Below are positions 1 through 7,226 of a stretch of 24,577 nucleotides of DNA, in pieces; the stretch's first letter is position 1, and the number at the start of each line of letters is the position of its first letter. The notes beneath the pieces are model-generated. The model worked only from the letters and a program-made list of their open reading frames with translations, ran no database searches and had not been told where the DNA came from. Position numbers and translations under genes: made by a program. This DNA is from SHLQ01 sp964562985. GTDB taxonomy: Bacteria > Actinomycetota > Acidimicrobiia > Acidimicrobiales > SHLQ01. Location of the stretch: the NCBI GenBank assembly GCA_964562985.1, contig CAZLWE010000052.1:1-24577 (forward strand), in the 5' to 3' direction.

Positions 1-2
1 CT

Positions 3-98
3 CACACACCCACCGACTCTAAAACCGTCTGGCACCGCTTTCGGGGGCATCCCATCTGGGACTTCCTCTCCGAGACAACCAACGTCGCCTCAGACTAG
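3..98 (+). CDS. C-terminal tail of an ORF cut by the window edge, unidentified
   Basis: A reading frame is open from the window edge to a TAG at 96-98 and gives about 31 residues, including HRFRGHPIWDFLSE. It reads like a protein C-terminus rather than random sequence because it is rich in aromatic and charged residues. I do not recognise a family. Next to IS remnants, it could be the tail of a mobile-element protein or of a decayed gene. Confidence 0.25.
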   Translation, partial: HTPTDSKTVWHRFRGHPIWDFLSETTNVASD

Positions 99-171
99 AT
101 GTCCGTCAAACCGGGGTACTTCCACGATGCGTTATTCCCTGATGGAGTTGAGCTTTAGTCGTATAGATCTG

Positions 172-300
172 TAGGGGTCAGGCCCGTTGTGTTCGCAGGC
201 TTGCGAACCGGCGAGCCATTACAAACAATTGACGTTCTCCGAGACGTACCCGCGGACGCTTCAGCTGGTGACTTCCGAACACGTTGAGACCTGACCCCCA
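172..300. repeat. REP/MITE-like element bounded by GGGGTCAGG inverted repeats
   Basis: TAGGGGTCAGG at 172-182 faces an imperfect inverted copy, CCTGACCCCCA, at 290-300. Between them lies a 7-bp stem hairpin, GTTCGCA-ggct-TGCGAAC, at 191-208. The same core recurs as a tight perfect hairpin at 5922-5951. GGGGTCAG-type palindromes are typical of REP sequences mobilised by RAYT (IS200-like) transposases, although no RAYT gene is present here. The stretch 99-419 otherwise holds no gene I can support. Confidence 0.5.
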
Positions 301-419
301 AACCCCGGATGGCAGTGAGATTTCTCGATGGGATTTCCTACGACATCAGAAGCGGAGCGTTGAATCCATCCAACCCCTAGCGGGTAAGGGAGGCTCCCGA
401 TGGCACTCCGCAAGCGACT

Positions 420-914
420 TTGCGGGACCGGCTTGGGCTAGCGAGTAACACCTTGGTTCGGGGCGATCTCGGGATCCAAGTTCACCACATTGTCCCCCAG
501 AACCTCTTTGACGGAAAGTTTGAGAAAATTCCGCAAGCGCCGCTTGGCAGCCCTTTGAACAACAGCCTGATGGACCAAGTCCAGAGGCTTAAAGACGCTG
601 GTTTCGCGAAAAACGACCTCGAGAACCTTATCCCAATGCCAACCCGAGCTGATCAGCTTGAAGATTTGATTGAGGCTGGTTTCCATTGGGATCCCGGTAA
701 CCGTCATTCAGGGAAACATCCGTTTGAGTATTACGACCGTTTGAACGAAGACCAAGTCGAGTTCGCTACGTTCGAATACGTCGACTGGTTCAACCACCAC
801 CGCCTACACGCAGCCATCGGCAACCGCCCGTCCGTCGAGCACGAAACCCTGTTCTACAATCAACAAACCGTCCCCGAAACGGGACCCAACACCAACGTCA
901 GAGCCCTCCACTAA
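420..914 (+). pseudogene. Chimeric ORF: HNH/AHH-type nuclease domain joined to an IS3 transposase tail
   Basis: Residues about 20-110 look like a nuclease domain of the HNH/EndoVII superfamily (AHH-like). VHHIVPQNLF carries the metal/catalytic His pair, and NLIPMP plus RHSGKHPFEYY match the later conserved blocks. Such domains are usually C-terminal toxin domains of polymorphic or RHS-type toxins, but here the delivery N-terminus is missing. From about residue 112 the sequence becomes the C-terminus of an IS3 OrfB transposase (EYVDWFNHHRLHAAIGNRP). A TAG at 378-380 lies upstream in the same frame, and the frame just before it is also open from an ATG at 309. The only start is TTG at 420, with no convincing ribosome site. 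I read it as a fused, probably dead fragment, although the nuclease fold may be intact. Confidence 0.6.
753..914 (+). mobile_element. 3' end remnant of an IS3-family OrfB transposase
   Basis: The codons from about 753 to the stop encode VEFATFEYVDWFNHHRLH and then GNRPSVEHETLFYNQQ. This is the C-terminal block of IS3-family integrase-core transposases, just after the catalytic Glu region. The DDE catalytic residues and OrfA are absent. The bases after the stop (915-950) resemble the start of an IS3 terminal region, but I cannot place the terminal repeat. The junction with the nuclease domain falls at about 741-760. Confidence 0.6.
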
Positions 915-1062
915 ACCCAGGCCGGTTCACTCCCAGGTGTTTATCTCAACCTGAACAGCCGAGAAATTTCGCTCTCACGGGCCTAAATATCCGCGAGAGA
1001 ACGAGTAAACCGTGGGTTGATCGATGTACGTCGGTTCAAATCAAGACCAATAGGAGAAACAC

Positions 1063-2046
1063 ATGTTCAAGAAACCCCTTGTTGCTGCTTGTGCGGCCTT
1101 CATAACGATGGTTCCGCTCGCAGGAGTAGCTTCAGCGCAGGAATCCGGTGTTACGTCGGCACAGAGCGGCGACACGCTCACGGTGCAAGGAACCGGCGGC
1201 GCCGACTCCATCGTCGTCAGAGGTTCGGGAAATCGGATCATCGTGACGAGTGGCGGCGACTCCAATTCCTTTACCGGTGTGACGCGTATCGATGTTCGAA
1301 CTCGTGGCGGAAACGATTCGGTCGCAATCCGGGACGTCGACGCCCGTCGCGTGCGCGTCAATGCAGGTTCAGGAAACGATTCGATCACTGCCTCTAACGT
1401 CGATACCCGCCGTTTCGTCGCCAATGGCAGCGGCGGCAACGACACTTTCATCGATGCTGGTGGCAACGACTTTGGCCGACTTATTGAGCGTCGCATTGAG
1501 AACAACTCCGCACCAACGCCACCGGCACCACAGCCACCAACACCAACACCACAGCCACCGGCTCCGCAACCACCGGCTCCAGATAACTTCGTTCCCGCAG
1601 GTCCTGACGGGTTCGTTCCTCGCACCCCGACTAGCTCGATTCTCTCGTTCTTCCTCGACCTCGACGTGGCTGAGGCGGTGCGCCCCGGACTTGTGGACGA
1701 CGGCCGTAGCTTTGCCCGATTTAGTCTTGGGTCTCGAGATGGTTTCCCCGACGACATCGTCGACCTGCGAGCGCTCGATGCTGACACCACCCGAGCTGGA
1801 AATCAGGCATTCGAATTCATTGGCCGGACCCCATTTAGCGGTACCCCAGGTGAATTGCGAGTCCTCCAGAGCAACAGCACCCTTACGAACAGATTCTTCA
1901 CCTCTGCCCGGTTCTTGGGCGACATAGATGGAGACGGTGAAGCCGACTTGGACTTCCGAGTTGCGGACCTTACCACTGGAAGCGTCGGCGGTGCACTCTC
2001 AGACAACTTCATCGACATCCTAGACGCGTCAGACATCCTGCTCTAG
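1063..2046 (+). CDS. Secreted protein with RTX-like GGND repeats and a serralysin-like C-terminal domain
   Basis: A 327-residue protein with a Sec signal peptide (Lys-rich start, hydrophobic core, likely cleavage after ASA at residue 25). Residues about 85-140 carry GGNDSV, GSGNDSI and GGNDTF motifs, the G-G-x-G/N-D turn type that binds calcium in RTX proteins, although they are sparse and irregular. A Pro/Thr/Ala/Gln-rich linker follows at about 150-172. The C-terminal part contains AFEFIGRTPFSGTPGELR and GDIDGDGEADLDF, like the C-terminal beta-roll domain of M10 serralysins, but no HExxH protease motif is present. It is likely exported and calcium-binding, with a role in adhesion or surface structure inferred. 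A good ribosome site, AGGAG, lies just upstream (about 1052-1056). Confidence 0.7.
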   Translation: MFKKPLVAACAAFITMVPLAGVASAQESGVTSAQSGDTLTVQGTGGADSIVVRGSGNRIIVTSGGDSNSFTGVTRIDVRTRGGNDSVAIRDVDARRVRVNAGSGNDSITASNVDTRRFVANGSGGNDTFIDAGGNDFGRLIERRIENNSAPTPPAPQPPTPTPQPPAPQPPAPDNFVPAGPDGFVPRTPTSSILSFFLDLDVAEAVRPGLVDDGRSFARFSLGSRDGFPDDIVDLRALDADTTRAGNQAFEFIGRTPFSGTPGELRVLQSNSTLTNRFFTSARFLGDIDGDGEADLDFRVADLTTGSVGGALSDNFIDILDASDILL

Positions 2047-2109
2047 CTCGCTCATCTAAGACAAGGCCTGGTCGCTGATCAGGCCGACAATCCATGCACA
2101 TGTTTGATT

Positions 2110-2140
2110 CTGCCGCCTCCGATTCGCTCGGAGGCGGCAG
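2110..2140 (+). terminator. Strong hairpin downstream of the RTX-like gene
   Basis: CTGCCGCCTCCGA (2110-2122) pairs perfectly over 13 bp with 2128-2140 around a TTCGC loop. A smaller 6-bp hairpin (2065-2070 with 2080-2085) precedes it, directly after the stop codon at 2046. There is no T-run, which is common for terminators in GC-rich actinomycetes. Confidence 0.6.
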
Positions 2141-2524
2141 CGTCGCGTTCAGGACCGTTCGGGCAGGGGTGCGCCAGCCGAGGATCTTCTCGGCGGGGTT
2201 GTTGGCTCTTCGGATTTGAGCGCCTTGTGAGCTAGCGGGGGTCCGCCTGGACCGGGTAAGACACGGCCGTGTATTCGAGATGCTGGTGAACGAGATCGCT
2301 GTCGAGCTGGGAGAGCGATCCCCGCGCCGAACAACGAGCGTTTTGTCTAACGACAGGGCGCGCACGATCCCAATCCGATCCACATCTGCTTCCAGTAGCG
2401 CAACCCGATAGGTCCTGACTGCTGTGTGTTGACCGTTCGCAAGGGTGGCGTCCCATCGGCGGTGTAATACGGAGCCTGGCGTAGTCCTTCACGAGCTACC
2501 AACTCAGAAGGAAACCCACGCCAT
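2141..2524. other. Non-coding or decayed stretch, nothing recognised
   Basis: Open frames here are short, overlap on both strands and match nothing I know. The stretch lies between a terminator hairpin and IS remnants, so it is probably decayed mobile-element or flanking DNA. Confidence 0.4.
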
Positions 2525-2972
2525 GCCAAGCAAGTATCACGTGTCGATGCCATCCGCGTCGAGATCGATGAAGTATTCGGGCCGGGTCGCCCGATCGAGG
2601 AGTGTTTGGAGGAGCTGATGCGCCATTCGGTGCGTCTCGTGCTCCAGCAGGTCCTCTCGAACATGAGGTCACAACCTGGTTGGGCCGCGACTGGAACAGT
2701 CGCACCGATGCTGGCCGTGATGGCCAGCGCAACGGCCACTTCGGCGAACCCGACGACGGGTCAAAGTCATCGGCCGCATGCCCGGCGAAGCATCCTGCCT
2801 CTCACTCGTTTGGGCTGTGCTCGACCGGGCCTCGAGCGGCTGGCGCGGCCTGCGTTACACACCCGCAATCAGCCGGCACCTCGCCGACATCCGCCACCAA
2901 CTCCACCGATCCGACACCAGCCCAGATCCCGACATCAACCAACCCGCCAACACCGTTACAACCGCCGCCTAG
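2525..2972 (+). mobile_element. Decayed IS256 (Mutator-like) transposase with frameshift and internal deletion
   Basis: Three reading frames in succession carry parts of one IS256-family transposase. In the first frame (about 2540-2655) VEIDEVFGPGRPIEECLEEL resembles the N-terminus. After a frameshift near 2655, HEVTTWLGRDWNSR and GQRNGHFGEP match the block that precedes the catalytic domain. A jump then leads to a third frame (2757-2972) with VKVIGRMPGEASCLSLVWAV and GWRGL, which is the family's C-terminal tail. The whole DDE core of about 250 residues is missing, so the copy is inactive. Confidence 0.65.
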
Positions 2973-3056
2973 AATCACCACAGGAACCAACGCCCAGGCC
3001 CGAGTTACACCCAAACCTGAGACGTCACCTCGCAAGCGCAAGGAATGGTCAATCCC

Positions 3057-3200
3057 AGATCGTTGATGGCCCGCAACGGCGTATTGCTCGACATTGTTGC
3101 GGGCCGTGACTCTGCTGGGCCGGCCCAATGGCTCATCGATCGGCCCGGCGAGTGGAAGGCCCCGGTTCAGTGGGACGTCATGGACCTGTCACGCCCCTTA
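3057..3200 (+). mobile_element. Probable remnant of an ISL3-type DDE transposase
   Basis: The frame starting near 3045 contains NGVLLDIVAGRDSAGPAQWL, RPGEW and VMDLS. These resemble the catalytic-core block of ISL3-like transposases, in which a D-L-S or D-P segment carries the second Asp. The similarity stops at about 3200 and no other transposase segment follows. The call comes from remembered motifs only. Confidence 0.4.
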
Positions 3201-3265
3201 GATCAGCGCAAGTCTGCGCGCTGGGTACCGAGCAGGCGGGGGTTCAACCTGGGGCAACAACCAAC

Positions 3266-3353
3266 CGTCGACTGCAGCATCGCCAGTGCTGCAGTCGACG
3301 ATTCGGGGTCTCTAGAAGTTCCCTTTCGAGATCTCCGTCGACATCTCGAAAGG
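3266..3353 (-). terminator. Two tandem perfect hairpins after the large secreted-protein gene
   Basis: Reading on the minus strand past the stop at 3359, the first hairpin pairs 3343-3353 with 3322-3332 (11 bp, CCTTTCGAGAT arms). The second pairs 3287-3300 with 3266-3279 (14 bp, CGTCGACTGCAGCA arms). Neither is followed by a T-run. Their place directly after the stop suggests a tandem terminator or an RNA 3'-end protector, and both may also work on the plus strand. Confidence 0.55.
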
Positions 3354-3358
3354 CGTCA

Positions 3359-5449
3359 CTAGTTTGACCTAGGCGTGATGGTGATGCCGTTGAAGCGAGT
3401 CCGTTGCTCGGAACGGTTGGGACTGTCCACGCGGAAGACAAGCTCGTAGTCACTCGAGCCATCGGAGGTGATGGTGTAGGTCGCTGCATCGGTGTCTTGG
3501 ATACTGATGCCGTCAGCGAGCACAGTGGTTGACCTCCGATTGCCAGCACGCCTCCACTCAACCTGGACTAGTCCGGCGCGATCTCGAGAGTCATAATGCC
3601 AAGACTGCACATCATAGGTACCTGCTGGTAGATCCTCAATCCGCAGCCCAATGCCAGCGTTCCTTCCATTGTTGACAACGAAATCGGTAAGCAACGATGA
3701 GGATATGCGGCGATCGCGGCCACTGCGATCGGCGAAGCCGAACAGCGTGAACTCCACTCCCTGCTCTGTTATCGATGCACCCGGCTGAGCGCTAAGGGAT
3801 CGGTAGCCTGGCTCCGTCCGATTACGCCTGTGGTCGATATCGATCAGCAGCGTATCTCCCGAGGGAGTATTCGGCGAGGTCGAGGTATTGGTGATCTGGA
3901 TGTAGTTGAGTTTGGTGTGGGTTCCGCCGTCGGCATCGATCGTCAAACGACCATCAGTGACCGGCACTGTTACCGTCTCGACAGTAAACTCGCGTGCCGC
4001 AAGACGCTCCCGGTCAATGGCACGTACACCCTCAACGTTGATCGCATGAGTCGAATTGCTGAATCCGGCGTCGCCTGCTGCAACCGTGACCTCGTACGTA
4101 CCTGATGGAACTTCGAGCTCCCACTTCACTTCGGTGGTAAACCCACTGTCGCAACAGTCGCCTCGCTGTAGATGAATGAATGTGTCAAGCTCTTGAGGCG
4201 TGCCCGAGATATTGCGATCACGAGTGGCAGCCGCTGCATTGATAGGTGAACCCGAAGAGCTATTCAGCCAGCCAAACTCCCGGCCATTTCCACGAGCGCC
4301 AAACGCAGCGCCCGAATCCTGGACAAATCCGCGCGGAACCGAAGCGCCTGCTGGTTGGAAATTCACCGAAAGATCGGTGCCGGCTGTAGGTGGGGTCGCC
4401 GGAGGTGTTGGCGCTGGTGCCGGCGCCGGCGCTGGCGCTGGTGCTGGTGCTGGTGCTGGTGCTGGTGCTGGTGCTGGTGCTGGTCCGCCACAGTTGGGCA
4501 TACCCCAATCGCTCCTCAATCGCCGGGCGAATTGGTTACCGCTTGCGTCGTTGATCGCCTCCTGGAAATCACACATTGCATCGAAAGCGTTCTCGCTCAC
4601 CGGCTTCGTCTTCAAGTTCCTGAAGATTCGTGCGATCGTCTCGGTATCTGTGTCCTGGAGTATGCGGTAGAACATCCCAGCAATAATGTCATGCGAGTTG
4701 AAACCCTCCTGGCTCGAGCTTTGCGATCCACCGAACACATCAACCCATTCACGGTTGGCGTTCTCCCAGCCCTCAAGCTTGTCCAGCAAGTTACCCGGAG
4801 TAGCTTGGTCGATTCCCTCATCACCGCCAAGTTCGTGAAAGATCACGCCAGCCATGACGTGGGGGAATCCGGCATTCCACACCCCGCGAGGCCATACGCC
4901 ACGTTGGTGGAACTCCTCGCTTGGGCCCCCGCGACCCATCTCGTAAAAGAGTAGCCAGTGCCGAGAGAAGTCATCTGGATTGTCGATTTGTCCCTGAAGG
5001 ACTCGCCCAAAAGCAAGTGCCATCTGCTTGTTTCCACACCCGGCAGCGAAAATGCTTCCGCAACGCATTCCGTCGACGATTCCGAGTCGCTTCACGTCTC
5101 CAAAGGTCTGATCGAAGGTGCGATACACGAGGTCAAAGTCCCTGCGATCGGAGACCTGGCGATAGAGCTCGTCGGCTCGGCGGTACCACGAAACCCACTG
5201 GGTAGCTAGCTCATCGGAAACCCTGCCCTGGGGTGCAAAGTAAGCGATTGGACCTGAGGTCCATGCGTCGTGCTGCAGCGTTCCGTTGTTAAACGTCAGC
5301 AGAGGATTGACTCCGCGGGCCCGCACGTCATACACAGGAAAAGACTGTGCCGAACTCGGAGCGACCGTAGTCGCGACTAGCGCCATCACCAGCGCGATCG
5401 TCACAAAAAACCTTTTCGGCACCCTGAATAGGGATCTTCTATTTAGCAC
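3359..5449 (-). CDS. Large secreted protein: uncharacterised N-domain, Ala-Pro linker, two malectin-like domains
   Basis: A 696-residue exported protein with a GTG start and a purine-rich ribosome site (AAGGAAG) upstream. The signal peptide spans about residues 10-35 and ends APSSAQ. Residues about 36-320 form a domain I cannot assign. It has paired Cys (MRCGS, AAGCGN), FYEMGRGG and GVIFHELGGDEG; the HEL segment recalls metalloprotease helices, but a full HExxH is absent. An (Ala-Pro)n tract then forms a flexible spacer. Residues about 360-525 (LSVNFQPAGASVPRGF, DTFIHLQRGDCCDSG) match the malectin-like/CBM module seen on carbohydrate-active enzymes. A second related beta-sandwich (TLLIDIDHRR, GVEFTLFGFADRSGR) fills the C-terminus. 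A cell-surface glycan-binding role is inferred. Confidence 0.6.
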   Translation of the reverse strand: MLNRRSLFRVPKRFFVTIALVMALVATTVAPSSAQSFPVYDVRARGVNPLLTFNNGTLQHDAWTSGPIAYFAPQGRVSDELATQWVSWYRRADELYRQVSDRRDFDLVYRTFDQTFGDVKRLGIVDGMRCGSIFAAGCGNKQMALAFGRVLQGQIDNPDDFSRHWLLFYEMGRGGPSEEFHQRGVWPRGVWNAGFPHVMAGVIFHELGGDEGIDQATPGNLLDKLEGWENANREWVDVFGGSQSSSQEGFNSHDIIAGMFYRILQDTDTETIARIFRNLKTKPVSENAFDAMCDFQEAINDASGNQFARRLRSDWGMPNCGGPAPAPAPAPAPAPAPAPAPAPAPAPTPPATPPTAGTDLSVNFQPAGASVPRGFVQDSGAAFGARGNGREFGWLNSSSGSPINAAAATRDRNISGTPQELDTFIHLQRGDCCDSGFTTEVKWELEVPSGTYEVTVAAGDAGFSNSTHAINVEGVRAIDRERLAAREFTVETVTVPVTDGRLTIDADGGTHTKLNYIQITNTSTSPNTPSGDTLLIDIDHRRNRTEPGYRSLSAQPGASITEQGVEFTLFGFADRSGRDRRISSSLLTDFVVNNGRNAGIGLRIEDLPAGTYDVQSWHYDSRDRAGLVQVEWRRAGNRRSTTVLADGISIQDTDAATYTITSDGSSDYELVFRVDSPNRSEQRTRFNGITITPRSN
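4411..4485 (-). repeat. Hexanucleotide GTGCTG tandem repeat encoding Ala-Pro
   Basis: Seven perfect GTGCTG units lie at 4441-4482 on the plus strand, preceded by degenerate units from 4411. On the coding strand they read as (GCACCA)n, which encodes the Ala-Pro linker. Because the unit is 6 bp, copy-number change keeps the frame and alters only linker length. Confidence 0.85.
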
Positions 5450-5921
5450 TTCAAAAACTTCCTTTTTTAACGGTTAGACAAGGGTTTGGAAACGCCGCAA
5501 GCACTTCCAGTTCTTGGAGCAGGGGATAACGCTATGTGGCGAACCGCACAGCTGATCCCGACCGCGCCGAAACTACAAACGCTCACCGCTCGCTTTCGCA
5601 ACACAGCCCCCTGGCCCAATGAGTGGCAAGATTACATCTTTTGGCCACGCACTGCTACTTGAGGTGACCGTTTAGGAACAGGACGCCCTGTGAGTGGTGT
5701 TCGTGCGCCGCGGGGCGCCCCGCGTCGGTGGTAGATGTTTCGTGGCCGACCATGAACCATGTCCGTTGGGACTGCTGCAGCTTCGGGTGACGGGTTGACC
5801 TGCACACAGTTTGGTTTAGGCAGCGAGTGCTGCGGTTGGGTTACTGATCAACGCCGTGGCGTGTGCGCGCGAAAACGAAGGTCCTTCTGGAGATCCGCGA
5901 TGCGTGAGAGCGCGTTTTTCT
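5450..5921. other. Intergenic region with a 16-bp palindrome, no gene seen
   Basis: This region is upstream of the large secreted-protein gene and downstream of fic. It contains a perfect palindrome, CGCGGGGCGCCCCGCG, at 5709-5724. I find no convincing coding frame. The sequence at about 5780-5880 has the look of a decayed mobile-element end but cannot be assigned. Confidence 0.4.
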
Positions 5922-5951
5922 CCTGACCCCTAATCGCGAATAGGGGTCAGG
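5922..5951. repeat. Compact REP-like hairpin with the GGGGTCAGG core
   Basis: CCTGACCCCTA (5922-5932) pairs perfectly over 11 bp with TAGGGGTCAGG (5941-5951), with an 8-nt loop. It is the same core as the arms at 172-182 and 290-300. It sits 24 bp after the fic stop. A run of six T follows on the plus strand (5960-5965), so it could also terminate plus-strand transcription. Confidence 0.6.
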
Positions 5952-5975
5952 CCCCTGAGTTTTTTCTGACCGCGC

Positions 5976-7100
5976 CTACGTAGCCCAGCCAGCGATGGCT
6001 TCGAGGAGTTTGGTTGCTGCGTAGTAGTTGGGGGTTCGCCCTCGCCGAGCTACCGGGGAATGAGGTTCGACGGCTCCGAGGATTCCTCGATCTTCCAAGA
6101 GTTCCAGGGCGGTCCGAGCGGACCGTTCAGAGGTGTTGAGAAGGTCTGCCGCTATCGACGCCGTAAGGACCGGAGTGCGGGGGAGCAGTGGCACGAGTGT
6201 CCGCGCAGCAGCGTCAGCTCGGAGGTCCGCTACTTCGGACTTCCATTCCGAGACCGTTTCGCTGGCGATCTGGATCATTGTGGTCGACTGCGCCGCGGCG
6301 GCTTTCGCAACGTCGGCGAACCAGCGAACGTAACGATCGGTGGGCCCTTCCCGAAATAGGTGAAGTCCAGAGATGTAGCCGCCGGGATCTCTCCCAATGA
6401 GCACACTAATTGGGGGTGGAAGCTCGGCGGTCACCCCGCGGCGGCGAAGCACCCAGCCGATCAAAATCCTCCCGAGACGCCCGTTGCCGTCGCCGTAGGG
6501 GCGAATGGCCTCGAACTGCGCGTGAACTAGCGCGGCTTGGGTCACCGGGTCGAAATGGTCCGAGTTTGCATAATCGATCAAGGAGTCCACCAGGTGTGGC
6601 ACTGCGTCGCCGGGAGGCGGAACGAACACAGCATTCAGCGGCGACGTGCCACCGATCCAACTCGGTGCTTCTCGGAACGCGCCGATCATCTCGGGGGCGA
6701 GCGCAGAGTGGGTCATGAGTTCTACGTGCCAACGATGAAGGTGTTCAGTCGACAACGGTCCTGGCTCGGCCATCGCCTGAGCCGCTGCGGCCAGGTTGTC
6801 GGCAACCCAACCGGCATCGCCCAGCGCGGGTGCTAGCTCCGCAATCGCGATATCGACGACCGGTGCGCGAACGCCTTCGATGCTCGACGATGCTATTCCT
6901 TCAGTCCGAAGTAGGAGCCGGGCGAGCGGTTCCCAATGTGGCGATCGGGCACGGTCGCTCAGCGCAATTGCGGCGGTTGCTTGTTCGGCGGCCCGGATCG
7001 TGGCGGGTAGAAAGTCGAAATCCCGAGACTCCAATGGGTCGGGCATCCAGCTGCGAGCGGTGCGTCCATTCCAGTCGAATTCTCGCCACTGGCCGGTCAT
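5976..7100 (-). CDS. Fic family protein with Arg in place of the motif His
   Basis: Fic proteins transfer AMP or other nucleotide moieties to target proteins. I chose the ATG at 7100 because GGAAGGATAGG lies just upstream; a longer frame begins at 7145. The product is 374 residues: a Fic_N-type N-domain, the Fic core, then a C-terminal winged helix (about 300-350, SIAADLLNTSERSARTALEL). The Fic motif reads IRPYGDGNGRLGR where the family has HPFxDGNGRxxR, so the catalytic His is Arg200 (codon at 6501-6503). The ATP-binding GNGR part is intact. Residues 71-76, SSSIEG, match the class II inhibitory motif [S/T]xxxE[G/N]. An 8-bp inverted repeat overlaps the start region, so self-regulation through the winged helix is plausible. 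Confidence 0.85.
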   Translation of the reverse strand: MTGQWREFDWNGRTARSWMPDPLESRDFDFLPATIRAAEQATAAIALSDRARSPHWEPLARLLLRTEGIASSSIEGVRAPVVDIAIAELAPALGDAGWVADNLAAAAQAMAEPGPLSTEHLHRWHVELMTHSALAPEMIGAFREAPSWIGGTSPLNAVFVPPPGDAVPHLVDSLIDYANSDHFDPVTQAALVHAQFEAIRPYGDGNGRLGRILIGWVLRRRGVTAELPPPISVLIGRDPGGYISGLHLFREGPTDRYVRWFADVAKAAAAQSTTMIQIASETVSEWKSEVADLRADAAARTLVPLLPRTPVLTASIAADLLNTSERSARTALELLEDRGILGAVEPHSPVARRGRTPNYYAATKLLEAIAGWAT

Positions 7101-7107
7101 TCCTATC

Positions 7108-7134
7108 CTTCCGAATAACTGCCTATTTCGGAAG
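7108..7134. promoter_or_regulatory. Inverted repeat CTTCCGAA-N11-TTCGGAAG, candidate operator of fic
   Basis: Two 8-bp perfect arms (7108-7115 and 7127-7134) are separated by 11 bp, about two and a half turns outer edge to outer edge. The repeat overlaps the presumed 5' leader of fic and lies in the divergent region between fic and the DUF3179 gene. Its size fits a dimeric winged-helix repressor, possibly the Fic protein itself. Confidence 0.45.
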
Positions 7135-7226
7135 TTTAACGCCATAAGTTAATAAAATGGATCTTGTCGAATTCTCACGCGCCGCTGAGGCCTTCGGTCA
7201 CCACCTGAGCGCTACCGTTTTGGGCG

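Noticed and set aside
1041..1790. Minus-strand 249-residue ORF antisense to the RTX-like gene
   Set aside because: It is the low-complexity Ser/Arg/Gly shadow of a gene with a signal peptide, a ribosome site and RTX-like motifs.
2347..2739. Minus-strand ORF that begins like a signal peptide
   Set aside because: It is antisense to the IS256 remnant, whose motifs are clear on the plus strand; the rest of the ORF has no recognisable features.
4200..4954. Plus-strand ORFs with poly-Ala-Gly or Trp-Cys repeats
   Set aside because: They are shadows of the hexanucleotide repeat in the minus-strand secreted-protein gene.
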